The notes under the pieces were generated by a model that had not been told where the DNA came from, ran no database searches, and saw nothing but the letters and a program-made list of their open reading frames with translations. Positions 11,801-21,745 of a stretch of DNA of 64,000 nt are shown here, piece by piece. The first letter of the stretch is position 1. Each line of letters begins with the position of its first letter. Where the stretch lies: assembly GCA_950097015.1 (NCBI GenBank), contig CATNEN010000001.1, forward strand, positions 124,001 through 188,000, given 5' to 3'. Source of the DNA: Macrostomum hystrix (Eukaryota > Platyhelminthes > Macrostomidae). A program made the translations under genes and the position numbers.

Positions 11801-14653
11801 CTCTGGCTCATTTCCATCGTCGAGGACAAGAAACTGTTCTTTGCAAAGGCAGCAGGTGATTTCGGAAGCAATGCCGTCAATTATGCCTTTTATCGCCAAG
11901 GGTTGGTCACAGTGAAGCTTTTGACAGACCGTTTTGGACTCAGCGAGTGTTTGAGCTGCATTGACAATCTAAATCGGGATTTGTTTTATGATTCTATTCT
12001 GAACAGCGCGAACCCGGCAGTATTTCCCTGGCTTCTCGAGCAGGTCTCCCAGCAATGTCCAGACAAGAAGTCCAGAATTTTCGAGTTGGATTCCAACGGC
12101 AACACTCTGCTTCATGCACTGTTTAGGAAGGTCGATTTGTTCGGCGATGCTGATGCGCTTGCAGTGCTGATCGGCCGCATCGACTTTCTTTTTGAAAATG
12201 AAGTTGATCCAAGAAAAGAAAACAAATTCAGACTCAACTGTCTGCTTGCCGCTGAATCCAGTGCTGACAATCTCAATCGTCTTTTGCGAGCTCTTCAAAG
12301 ATCAGCGCATTTGGAAATCTTCAGAAATCTGCAAAGAAACTCGGAGGGCCTTCACGCAGCTCATGTCTTCTGCACTCGCTACGAGCTCCGAGTTATCGAG
12401 AACGATTTGAGCAAGCTGTGCGGTCTCAGTCCTGACGAGCTCCTTGCAGTCCGAGTTTCTGACGGACCGCTGAAGGACGCGACTTGTCTGCACTTTGCCT
12501 GCGAATCCGGTCACAAGCTGAACATCGAATACCTTCTAAAGAAAGGACGGAAGCTGGAAGATGAGACAGACGCCGGGCAGACGAGTGTCGACTTTGCCTG
12601 CAACAAGGCGAAGCTCGAGGATGTTTTGGATGTTGCAGAGAAGTCAGTTGGTCTCGGAAAACTGCTCAAGCTGGTTGATCCAACGAAGCGAGCTCTGAAC
12701 CTTCCGGACGTTCAGAGCGCCCGAGGTCACCTGACTCGATTCAACGACTCATCGCTGAAGGCCAGCATTGAGGATGATAAATCCAGACGACAGACGAGAG
12801 GCAAGGAAGCCGGTGAGATGAAAAACGAGAGTCTGCAGGCCGGACACGGAGCTGACAGCATTTCAAAGTCCGAGGATTCGCCAGAAGTGAAAATGCTGTT
12901 CAGAGCATTCGAGCTCGACTCAAGTGAGATGCTCCGCAGCTTGATCAGTTTGGGCTTCGCCATCGATGAGATCGATGACCAGTTCTCCAGGCATGTCTCA
13001 AAGCAAATTGGCAATGGGCGGGAAAGCAGTAAGTGTCCTACAATAGCCAAGCTTCAAAAGTACTTCTCCTCAGAAGGAAGAGAATCTGAAGCTCTCATGC
13101 TGATGGAGTACGCAGTGCTGCTCGAGAAGCCGAAGCTGCTCAATGACCTGATGCTTCTGCCACAGTTTGACATCATCCCACAGACTTTGAGGCTGCTCGT
13201 TTATCTCAAGCCCAGAGTGAAGTCGAGCAATGTTGAGAATCTGAAAAAAGTGCAAGCTCTAGCCTTGAACATTGTCGTCAATGTTCTGGAGCACCTCTAC
13301 GTGAATGCTGATGAAGAAGAGCGGAATCTTGTTTTCGACTACCTGAGTGGCTCATTTATGGTGTCAGACGGGCATCCTCAGGTTCGAGGTCCGAGGTTCC
13401 CGCCACCATTGGATTATCTTACCAGACCAATTTCAAACGATAAAACTGATCACGAAAAAGTGAGCAAAGATGCGAAGACACCAAAAAAGCCATCAGAAAA
13501 GAAGTCTGCAGCTGCAGTGATGTCAGTGATGGATCTGGTGCAGACCCTGGACTGTGACGATGTGTTTGCCACTGACTGCATCAGCCAGTTGGTGGATCAG
13601 CAGTGGAACAAGGCTCCACCGTTGCCCTGGAGCAGTCCTGCACGCTGCTGCTCATGCAACATACCGCAAAAGGTGACAATTAAACAGCGGTTCTTCATCC
13701 ACTCTGCTTTTTTCCTGGTCTTTCTTCTCTACTTTGCCTGGTACGTGACGGATTTCAGTCGGACAAAGCAGTTTCCGATTCTAGACGTCGTCCTGTTGGC
13801 CTACGCGCTGTCCTTCACTCTGCAGGAAGTCAACGACTTGCTGAACAAGCTGTCTATGAAGGACATACGAATTTTCAGAAGGCACAGGAGATGTCCTCGC
13901 TACTTCACCGACTTCTTCAACTACTTTGACATGCTCGGCCTGCTGCTGATGTGGGCGGGGCTGGTCCTGAAGCTGCTTGGTCGGCTGAGCGACCCCAGCC
14001 TCATGCGCAGCTCTCAGGTCGTCCTCAGCGTCTCGTTCCTGTTCCTGGGATTCCGCTCCGTGGCCCTGCTCAGCTACTTCAAGGTCACTGGGCCGAACAT
14101 TAGTATGCTGAAGAGCTTGCTGTTCAAAGACCTGCTGCCATTCTTGATCATCATGCTGGTTCTGATCTTCTCATTTGGCATTTTCTTCTTCAACCTGCTG
14201 TTCCCGGCCTTCTCAGACCTGACAGACGTCCTGGCTCTCGTGAAGATTTTCACAACGCCCCTGGCGCTGGCCTTAAGCATCTTTGAGCTCTCGCTGTTCG
14301 AGTCGTGCAACTCCAGCAGTCTCGCGACCGGACAGACCTGTGCGGACAGTGGAGGCAACCAGGTGTACAGCCTATTCCTGATGTTCGTGTACGTCTTGCT
14401 GGTAAACATTGTGATGTTCAACCTGCTGATCGCACTGTTCAACCGCACCGTGACAGCGATGGCCAGCAGGGCGGAGGTTCTGTGGCGCAAGAATCGGTTC
14501 GAGCTGCTGGAGGAGTTCGCAGAGGTCAGTCCGGTTCCGCCGCCGCTGTCGTTCCCGCTCTACGCCTGGAAACTGCTGCGGAGGTGCCGCCCTTCGCACT
14601 GCCGACCCTGCGCTGGCAAAGTCGGTCCTTCTGACGGCTCTGAGAGAAGCAAG
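2865..14653 (+). CDS. TRPM-like cation channel with giant ankyrin array (copy A), exon 1, two apparent frameshifts
   Basis: Predicted plasma-membrane cation channel subunit. The order is a short acidic and serine-rich N-terminus, a region shared with gene B (about 3090-3460), 39 units of 73 residues (3463-12005), a degenerate last unit, a helical linker, and six membrane segments at about 13690-14440. After S6 the protein continues NLLIALFNRTV and a helix with the TRPM-type pattern W-K-x-R-x-x-L-L-E-E-(x)n-P-x-P-P-P. The frame is broken twice by single extra bases, near 3217 and at 5382-5387, so translation moves through all three frames: 2865-3217, then 3220-5387, then on to 14653. The exon ends at AAG|GTAAGA in phase 0; without splicing the frame stops at 14674. 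ATG 2865 is the first Met in frame, while ATG 3220, made by the first insertion, could restart translation. Family call is good. Whether the breaks are real or assembly errors cannot be told here. Confidence 0.8.
3218..3221 (+). other. Apparent +1 frameshift 1 in gene A
   Basis: Gene A reads CTTTATGTCAGCC where gene B (about 31340) reads CTGCAGTCAGCC, one base fewer. Homology to gene B continues on both sides but in different frames. The change creates the ATG at 3220, which opens the downstream frame. Confidence 0.75.
3463..12010 (+). repeat. Coding tandem repeat: 39 units of 219 bp (ankyrin-like pairs)
   Basis: The string AATCCTGCAGTGTTTCTCTG starts at 3463, 3682 and so on to 11786. The span from 3682 to 11786 is 37 x 219 + 1 bases, the single extra base being the A insertion at 5382-5387. 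Each 73-residue unit carries two ankyrin-like repeats, one around GxTAVxxAFxxxNLDTLKxV and one around AAxNTANPAVFLWLI. Units are nearly identical, including at silent sites. Variation is concentrated in one window of about 17 residues that follows LFFV. A 40th degenerate unit (NPAVFPWLLEQ) starts at 12011, 225 bp after the last. Confidence 0.95.
5382..5387 (+). other. Apparent +1 frameshift 2 in gene A (A6 instead of A5)
   Basis: Every other unit reads GGCAAAAACTGCC; this one has six A. The extra base moves the frame from that of 3220-5387 to that of the remaining 9.3 kb. Read straight, the upstream frame would stop at 5478. An assembly or consensus slip in a near-identical repeat is a strong alternative to a real mutation. 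Confidence 0.85.
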
Positions 14654-15183
14654 GTAAGAGGCCTGGTGGACTGAGGGACTGACTCTGTTACTCACAGATG
14701 ATAAATGGTCTGAATATATAGCCCTTAGATTCAGTCAGACAATGACCGAATCCAATTTTCAATTGCAAGAACTGATTGTGTGTACATGAATGCAAATGGC
14801 TTTGTAGCAAAGACATGCTCAGATTATAGTAAGCTGGGGCTGGTCATGAAACTCTTGAGGACTGATTAACCGTAGAAGCAAGGTAAGAGGCCTGGTGAGC
14901 ACAGGTGAACTGAGGGGCTGACTATGTTTACTCATATAGGCACTAGATTCAGTCAGACGATGACCGAATCCAATTCAGAGCAATGTTGGTTGTCCTTGTC
15001 ACCAGGGTCTTCGACGAGAATCGAACATGTGTGTGTATTTAATTTAAATTTAAATTAAGACCCTGTGGTCTTTGTACTGCTAAGGATTAGTCAAGCCTCC
15101 AACCCGTTTGCCTGAGTTCTTCAACCGCTAGAACCGAACCGCTAAGAGTTTTAAGGCGCTCTTTCTCATGGCTTCCGTTCCAG
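14654..15183 (+). other. Intron of gene A
   Basis: Begins GTAAGA after AAG and ends CTTCCGTTCCAG. Splicing joins phase 0 to phase 0 and carries the open frame into the coiled-coil exon. Most of it matches the gene B intron, but about 14976-15150 is unrelated to B and looks like an insertion of about 175 bp. The insert includes CAGGGTCTT and AAGACCCTG as an inverted pair around an AT-rich stretch. Confidence 0.8.
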
Positions 15184-15690
15184 CCGTGGTGGACGAACCG
15201 CAGCGACTTCAGCGGCTACCCCGAAGGCTTCAGGCGCTTCCTGATCTTCCAGGCCGAGCAGCTGCGGCAGCAGCGGCCGCGGCTCCAGCGGGCGGTCGAG
15301 CGGCACAAGGGGGACGTCGATGTGCTGAAGGCACACGTGGAGAACCAGGTCAAGGACCTGCGGGAGGAACTGCGGGATAATATTCAGGATGTGCTCACCG
15401 CTCAGAGAGAGGACACTGAGAAAATCGAGACCGATGTGAAGGGCGTCAAAGAAATTGTTGGAAAGCTGAACGCGGATGTTGGAAAGCTGAACACGGATGT
15501 TGGAAAGCTGAAGGCGGATGTTGGAAAGCTGAACGAGGGCGTCAACGAACTCAAAGAGCTGCAGCTCCGCCAACGAAGACGAGCAAAGCGTCTAGACGAT
15601 AAGATGACAGAAAATTCCGAGAACCTGCAGCAGCAAATGTCGCAGGTGATGAGCATTCTGCAGCAACTGCAGCAGCAGCGTCAGCAGTGA
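15184..15690 (+). CDS. Channel gene A exon 2: C-terminal coiled coil
   Basis: Starts at CCG TGG TGG after the CTTCCGTTCCAG acceptor, in frame with exon 1, and ends at TGA 15688-15690. It encodes 168 residues: a short WWTNRSDF segment, then a long charged helix rich in E, K, Q and L. It includes four 7-residue repeats of the VGKLNAD type (about 15456-15540) and a Q-rich end. TRPM channels carry a C-terminal coiled coil that helps assemble the tetramer, and this position fits that role (inference). Gene B has the same exon with only two of the heptads. Confidence 0.8.
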   Translation, partial: PWWTNRSDFSGYPEGFRRFLIFQAEQLRQQRPRLQRAVERHKGDVDVLKAHVENQVKDLREELRDNIQDVLTAQREDTEKIETDVKGVKEIVGKLNADVGKLNTDVGKLKADVGKLNEGVNELKELQLRQRRRAKRLDDKMTENSENLQQQMSQVMSILQQLQQQRQQ

Positions 15691-16480
15691 CGATGCGACT
15701 TCAGCACACGCAGTTTGTAAGCTCTGAACAGTTCTAGACGAAACTGAAGTAAAAAATCAACTCGTGCACATCAGTTTGTTTTAAATTGCAAAACAACTTT
15801 CTCTTTTCCAAAGCATCCTTGACTGCTTTCAGGCCTCCAAATCAATGCGGCGCGCCTTGAACTGGCAATTCTTCAGTTGCTGGGCTGCACAATCGCCTTG
15901 GATTTGTTTAAGAACTATTTTACCAACAGAAGATTTTCAATATCAAACTTTTAATTCAGCGAGATTTCGCTACCACTGTTTTAACAGACAATTAATTACA
16001 ATTACCATCATACTTAATTTAACTCAATTTAATTTAAAATAGAAGTTCTTGGAAGATAACTACATGAACGAGCCGTATATCACAAAACTATATTTGCTTG
16101 CTTTCTACTAGCTTTGTTCGGTATTTTAAACTATTCCATTTTTTCGAACTTTGTTGAGGTACCTCTGTGCGTTGAGTTTATAATTCAGAAACTGCCTTCA
16201 ACATTGACAATGCTTTTGTGCCATCACGCTTCACTTTCTACAATTTTCTAGTGTCTTGAAATGCTTGCTGAATTTCTTGTGCTCACTGGCACCTCAGTGT
16301 GCTCAAGCCCCACCCTGAGCTCGTTTCCGCTTTTACTTGAGTACTTAGCAAGCTTTCGTATATTTTCTGGTGCTTTTTTGGTGATGACAAAGAAACATTT
16401 CCTTGCTGATGAAATTTACAGCTTCTCAAACTCGGGCAGATTTAGCACTGATTGACAGTTTGATCGAGTAATGAGTCTAG
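15691..16480 (+). other. 3' flank of gene A, nearly identical to gene B flank
   Basis: Very close to 35918-36690, with scattered substitutions and few indels. It presumably contains the 3' UTR. No canonical AATAAA stands out near the stop. A 65-codon open frame at 15845-16042 has a perfect counterpart at 36072-36269, but the whole flank is equally conserved, so it is not evidence for a gene. Confidence 0.7.
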
Positions 16481-18005
16481 AATCCGCTGTGTGAGCAGTC
16501 TAGAATTCCCCTGTGCAAAGCAGTCTAGAATGCCCTGTGCGAGCAGTCTAGAATCCCCTGTGTGAGCAGTCTAGAATCCCCTGTGCAAAACAGTCTAGAA
16601 AGCCCTGTGTGAGCAGTCTAGAATCCCCTGTGTGAGCAGTCTAGAATGCCCTGTGTGAGCAGTCTAGAATCCCCTGTGTGAGCAGTCTAGAATCCCCTGT
16701 GTGAGCAGTCTAGAATCCCCTGTGTGAGCAGTCTAGAATCCTCTGTGTGAGCAGTCTAGAATCCCCTGTGTGAGCAGTCTAGAATCCCATGTGTGAGCAG
16801 TCTAGAATGCCCTGTGTGAGCAGTCTAGAATCCTCTGCTCTGTGTGAGCAGTCTAGAATGCCCTGTGTGAGCAGTCTAGAATCATCTGTGTGAGCAGTCT
16901 AGAATGCCCTGTGTGAGCAGTCTAGAATCCCCTGTGTGAGCAGTCTAGAATCCCCTATGCAAAACAGTCTAGAATCCTCTGTGTGAGCAGTCTAGAATCC
17001 CCTGTGTGAGCAGTCAAGAATCCCCTGTGCAAAACAGTCTAGAATCCCCTGTGTGAGCAGTCTAGAATCCCCTGTGTGAGCAGTCTAGAATCCCCTGTGC
17101 AAAACAGTCTAGAATCCTCTGTGTGAGCAGTCTAGAATCCCCTGTGCAAAACAGTCTAGAATCCTCTGTGTGAGCAGTCTAGAATCCCCTGTGTGAGCAG
17201 TCTAGAATCCCCTGTGTGAGCAGTCTAGAATCCCCTGTGTGAGCAGTCTAGAATCCTCTGTGTGAGCAGTCTAGAATCCCCTGTGTGAGCAGTCTAGAAT
17301 CCTCTGTGTGAGCAGTCTAAAATCCTCTGTGTGAGCAGTCTAGAATCCCCTGTGTGAGCAGTCTAGAATCCCCTGTGTGAGCAGTCTAGAATACCCTGTG
17401 TGAGCAGTCTAGAATCCCCTGTGTGAGCAGTCTAGAATCCTCTGTGTGAGCAGTCTAGAATCCTCTGTGTGAGCAGTCTAGAATCCTCTGTGTGAGCAGT
17501 CTAGAATCCCCTGTGCAAAGCAGTCTAGAATCCCCTGTGCAAAGCAGTCTAGAATGCCCTGTGTGAGCAGTCTAGAATCCCCTGTGCAAAGTAGTCTAGA
17601 ATCCCCTGTGCAAAGCAGTCTAGAATCCCCTGTGCAAAGCAGTCTAGAATCCCCTGTGCAAAGCAGTCTAGAATCCCCTGTGCAAAGCAGTCTAGAATGC
17701 CCTGTGTGAGCAGTCTAGAATCCCCTGTGCAAAGCAGTCTAGAATGCCCTGTGTGAGCAGTCTAGAATCCCCTGTGCAAAGTAGTCTAGAATCCCCTGTG
17801 CAAAGCAGTCCAGAATCCCCTGTGCAAAGCAGTCTAGAATCCCCTGTGCAAAGTAGTCTAGAATCCCCTGTGCAAAGCAGTCTAGAATCCCCTGTGCAAA
17901 GCAGTCTAGAATCCCCTGTGCAAAGCAGTCTAGAATCCCCTGTGCAAAGCAGTCTAGAATCCCCTGTGCAAAGCAGTCTAGAATCCCCTGTGCAAAGCAG
18001 TCCAT
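16480..18005. repeat. Minisatellite, 23/24-bp units (CAGTCTAGAATCCCCTGTG)
   Basis: Roughly 65 units of CAGTCTAGAATCCCCTGTG followed by TGAG (23 bp) or CAAAG (24 bp). The TGAG type dominates the left part and the CAAAG type the right end from about 17500. The same family, with about 22 units, occupies the equivalent place behind gene B. Confidence 0.95.
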
Positions 18006-18224
18006 AATCTATAAATTCAGTTTTTAGAAATTTATTAAGTATTTTTCACTTTTAAAATTTTCAAATAGTCAAAAACAAGCACTTTCCTTTAGATATAGAC
18101 CTTTGACTTGGTTTTGCTTTTTAATTTATTTCGGTTGTTCTTTTCTTAACTGCTATTATTGTGCACACCTTTTTAAGAACTAACAAGATTACATGCTTAT
18201 CGTTTAATCTATCTTTACTCACAT

Positions 18225-19255
18225 GTTTATCTGGCGTTTACAGACCCAGCTCACATGTTTATCTTGTGTTTACAGCCCTACCTCACATGTTTATCTTGTG
18301 TTTACAGCCCTAGCTGACATGTTTATCTTGTGTTTACAGCCCCAGCTCACATGTTTATCTTGTGTTTACAGCCCTAGCTCACATGTTTATCTTGTGTTTA
18401 CAGCCCTAGCTCACATGTTTATCTTGTGTTTACAGCCCTAGCTCACATGTTTATCTTGTGTTTACAGCCCTAGCTGACATGTTTATCTTGTGTTTACAGC
18501 CCCAGCTCACATGTTTATCTTGTGTTTACAGCCCCAGCTCACATGTTACCTTATTTATACAGCCCCAGCTCACTTGTTTATCTTGTGTTTACAGCCCAGC
18601 TCACATGTTTATCTTGTGTTTACAGCCCAGCTCACATGCTTATCTTGTGTTTACAGCCCCAGCTCACATTCTTATCTTGTGTTTACAGCCCAGCTCACAT
18701 GTTTATCTTGTGTTTACAGCCCCAGCTCACATGTTTATCTTGTGTTTACAGCCCCAGCTCACATGTTACCTTATTTATACAGCCCCAGCTCACTTGTTTA
18801 TCTTGTGTTTACAGCCCCAGCTCACATGTTACCTTATTTATACAGCCCCAGCTCACTTGTTTATCTTGTGTTTACAGCCCAGCTCACATGTTTATCTTGT
18901 GTTTACAGCCCAGCTCACATGCTTATCTTGTGTTTACAGCCCCAGCTCACATTCTTATCTTGTGTTTACAGCCCAGCTCACATGTTTATCTTGTGTTTAC
19001 AGCCCTAGCTCACATGTTTATCTTGTGTTTACAGCCCAGCTCACATGCTTATCTTGTGTTTACAGCCCTAGCTCACATGTTTATCTTGTGTTTACAGCCC
19101 AGCTCACATGCTTATCTTGTGTTTACAGCCCCAGCTCACATTCTTATCTTGTGGTTACAGCCCAGCTCACATGTTTTTCTTGTGTTTACAAGTTACATGT
19201 GAGTAACCAGCTCACATGGTTATCTTGTGTTTACGGCCCTAGCTCACTCATTTCT
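18225..19255. repeat. Minisatellite, 31/32-bp units containing TTTACAG
   Basis: About 32 units of AGCTCACATGTTTATCTTGT followed by GTTTACAGCCC(T/C). Read on the + strand, each unit carries a 3'-splice-site-like TTTACAG. The same family is found at 37420-38825. Confidence 0.95.
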
Positions 19256-19629
19256 AACACTAAATTGTTTTACAACAGTGTTCGGGTGTCTAATGGCATG
19301 AATGCTGCTTCACAATGGTCGAGTGTACAGTTTTCGAGTTGTATTTGAGCAGTTTTAGTCATGAATTGATCAAAATATTCAAAATTATCTTGGCTGAATC
19401 TGATCTGACACATGAGTGAAGCAACAGCTGTCATCCAATGGTCCCGAGTCCTGTTTCAAATCCCATGACTATTTTCTCCCTAGAATTGAATTATCCCAGA
19501 CTAAAAGCTGATTGACAGGAGCAATCGATGTTTATCCCAGCCATTTGCTCAAAATCAAAAGAAATAATTTTGTTATAAAAGTCTCAGACTCGAACTCTGA
19601 GAACTATTGACACCTTCTGATTAGAAACC
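19256..19629. other. Unique spacer of the duplicated segment
   Basis: No gene seen. Nearly identical to 38826-39220 in copy B. Confidence 0.6.
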
Positions 19630-19805
19630 TAATGTCTCTGACTTGCCTGATGATTCACTCACTCAGTTGGCACAATGTCACAGGTGTGGCTCTTGGACTT
19701 GGCTGATGATTCACCACTCAGTTGGCACAATGTCACAGGTGTGGCTCTTGGACTTGCCTGATGATTCACTCACTCAGTTGGCACAATGTCACAATTGTTG
19801 CTCTT
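19630..19805. repeat. 56-bp tandem repeat, about 3 units
   Basis: The unit runs TTGGCACAATGTCACAGGTG, then GGCTCTTGGACTTG and a GATGATTCACTCACTCAG stretch. Copy B has about five units at 39215-39500. Confidence 0.9.
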
Positions 19806-20104
19806 GAGCCCGAGTCCTTGAAATTACGTTGTTTCATAAGACTTTATGCAGCTGAGGTTAGCTATGTTGCCTCGAACTCTCAAGACAAACATAAAGTACG
19901 AGTGTCAAGAGAAGTCAACTCAGATTTTGTTTAGTAGGCTAATAGGCTAATGGAGCAGAGAGAGAGGGTGGGAGGGGCAGAGAGGACCAACCTCTCAGGG
20001 CTAGCAAACGTTCAACTGGCGTGGATGTGCATAAGCCTACGCGAAGCCTTCTCAACAAGTCAAGTAGTTCGTAGAGTTGTGGAGTTTCTGGTTTGCTTCT
20101 GGTT

Positions 20105-20780
20105 AGGTTGTGGAGTTTATGAGTATGGTTGTGGAGCTTCTGAGTAAGGCTGTGGAGTTTATGAGTAAGGCTGTGGAGCTTCTGAGTAAGGCTGTGGAGT
20201 TTATGAGTAAGGCTGTGGAGTTTCTGAGTAAGGCTGTGGAGTTTATGAGTAAGGCTGTGGAGTTTATGAGTAAGGCTGTGGAGTTTATGAGTAAGGCTGT
20301 GGAGTTTCTGAGTAAGGTTGTGGAGTTTCTGAGTAAGGCTGTGGAGTTTCTGAGTAAGGCTGTGGAGTTTATGAGTAAGGCTGTGAAGTTTCTGAGTAAG
20401 GCTGTGGAGTTTCTGGTAGGTCGTGGAGTTTCTGGTAGGTCGTGGAGTTTCTGGTAGGTCGTGGAGTTTCTGGTAGGTCGTGGAGTTTCTGGTAGGTCGT
20501 GGAGTTTTTGGATAGGTCGTGGAGTTTCTGAGGTCGTGGAGTTTCTGGTAGGTCGTGGAGTTTCTGGTAGGTCGTGGAGTTTCTGGTAGGTCGTGGAGTT
20601 TCTGGTAGGTCGTGGAGTTTCTGGTAGGTCGTGGAGTTTCTGGTAGGTCGTGGAGTTTCTGGTAGGTCGTGGAGTTTCTGGTAGGTCGTGGAGTTTCTGG
20701 TAGGTCGTGGAGTTTCTGGTAGGTCGTGGAGTTTCTGGTAGGTCGTGGAGTTTTCGGATAGGTTGTGGAGTTTCTGAGAG
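20105..20780. repeat. Minisatellite, 21-bp then 19-bp units (GTGGAGTTTCTG core)
   Basis: The first part (to about 20410) is GTGGAGTTTMTGAGTAAGGC with 21-bp spacing. The second part is GTGGAGTTTCTGGTAGGTC with 19-bp spacing. The two units share GTGGAGTTTCTG, so the second looks derived from the first. Its counterpart is 39765-40435. Confidence 0.95.
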
Positions 20781-21443
20781 GTTTCTAAAGGTAACTACTA
20801 AACTAAAGGTGTGTACTTAAATTGAATGCTCAGGAATTTAAAATTCGTAAGACCCTAATCTTGAAAATTTGCCTAAAGCATACATTAATTAACATTGCTT
20901 TCCTGAACTTTTTTCTCAAACTAGAAAATGAGGATTGGTTCATCAAAATCCTTTGTTACGTTACGACTCATTCGTTAATTTTTTTCTAATCTAAAAGCTT
21001 CCTGAATTTTATTGGCGCGTCTATGATTACAACCATAAAAGTATGTGAAGCTAAGCCATTTTTGTTAATCTGCAATAAAGTCTAATTATAAACAGACACG
21101 AAATACTTTTAACAAACTTTGTTTAAGAGTCTAAATCAGACAGTTAACTTTTGTTAAACCCAATGCATCTTAAAAACCCATTCTTTCCGTCATTAACTAG
21201 ATTCTTTACTGTCATAATAAAAAATTAGCACTAAAAGCCACGAGGCCTACAGTGATAAAACCATAAAAACAGAAAACCCTGCAGAATTGATGTCGTAACG
21301 AAAAGTACAGAAATCTAAAATCGCATATAAATATTTAACTAAAAGGCGAACTGTGATTAAGATTACCATATGCATGTCGCAATGAACAACACAATGATCT
21401 GCACCCACTGGGAAAAAAGCAGGCGGCCCGCTTACGGCGGAGC

Positions 21444-21486
21444 AGCGTGGCGTAGAGTCTGTGCCGAAGTCGGGATGCGCCACGCT
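21444..21486. other. Perfect 9-bp inverted repeat (hairpin)
   Basis: AGCGTGGCG at 21444-21452 and its reverse complement CGCCACGCT at 21478-21486 enclose a 25-base loop. It sits in a GC-rich patch within AT-rich surroundings. Role unknown. Confidence 0.6.
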
Positions 21487-21690
21487 TAGCAAGCGGCTAG
21501 CACGCTATGGTGGCTGCAAAGTCGCAGTCTGGCCGTGTGAGAGATACAATTCAGACTACTGACAACAGTAGAAAAGCAAGGACTTGGCTGCAAAACTCTC
21601 ACATGACACTAAAAAATATCGCCATAGAAAATGACAAGCTTAAAAGAGACTTCTGTGCACACTGAGAGTGGTGGGAGAGGACTGCGTGTG

Positions 21691-21745
21691 GCTATGGCTG
21701 ACTGACGAAGGCAAACAAGCCAGAAACCGGTCTCGGTCTGCCAGC
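21691..21745 (+). ncRNA. Candidate degenerate hammerhead ribozyme
   Basis: CTGACGA (21702-21708) is followed by GGC..GCC as stem II (A opposed to A at its base), GAAA (21723-21726), then ACCG-GTCT-CGGT as a 4-bp stem III with a tetraloop, and C17 at 21738. Stem I can pair TGGC (21695-21698) with GCCA (21740-21743), but only by bulging TGA and T next to the core. Minimal type I hammerheads of this shape are known from Penelope-like elements and retrozymes. No reverse transcriptase frame is visible here. It may be a decayed copy or chance. Confidence 0.3.

Noticed and set aside
3352-11899. Many minus-strand frames over the ankyrin array
   Set aside because: They mirror the 219-bp coding unit. 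The plus strand has the channel homology, splice sites and copy B counterpart.
14985-15060. tRNA-like T-arm (minus-strand GTTCGATTCTCG) in the gene A intron
   Set aside because: The 9-bp end pairing exists but no D-arm or anticodon arm can be drawn. The T stem does not pair.
15845-16042. 65-codon frame conserved perfectly at 36072-36269
   Set aside because: The flanking noncoding sequence is equally conserved between the duplicates, so conservation here says nothing about coding.
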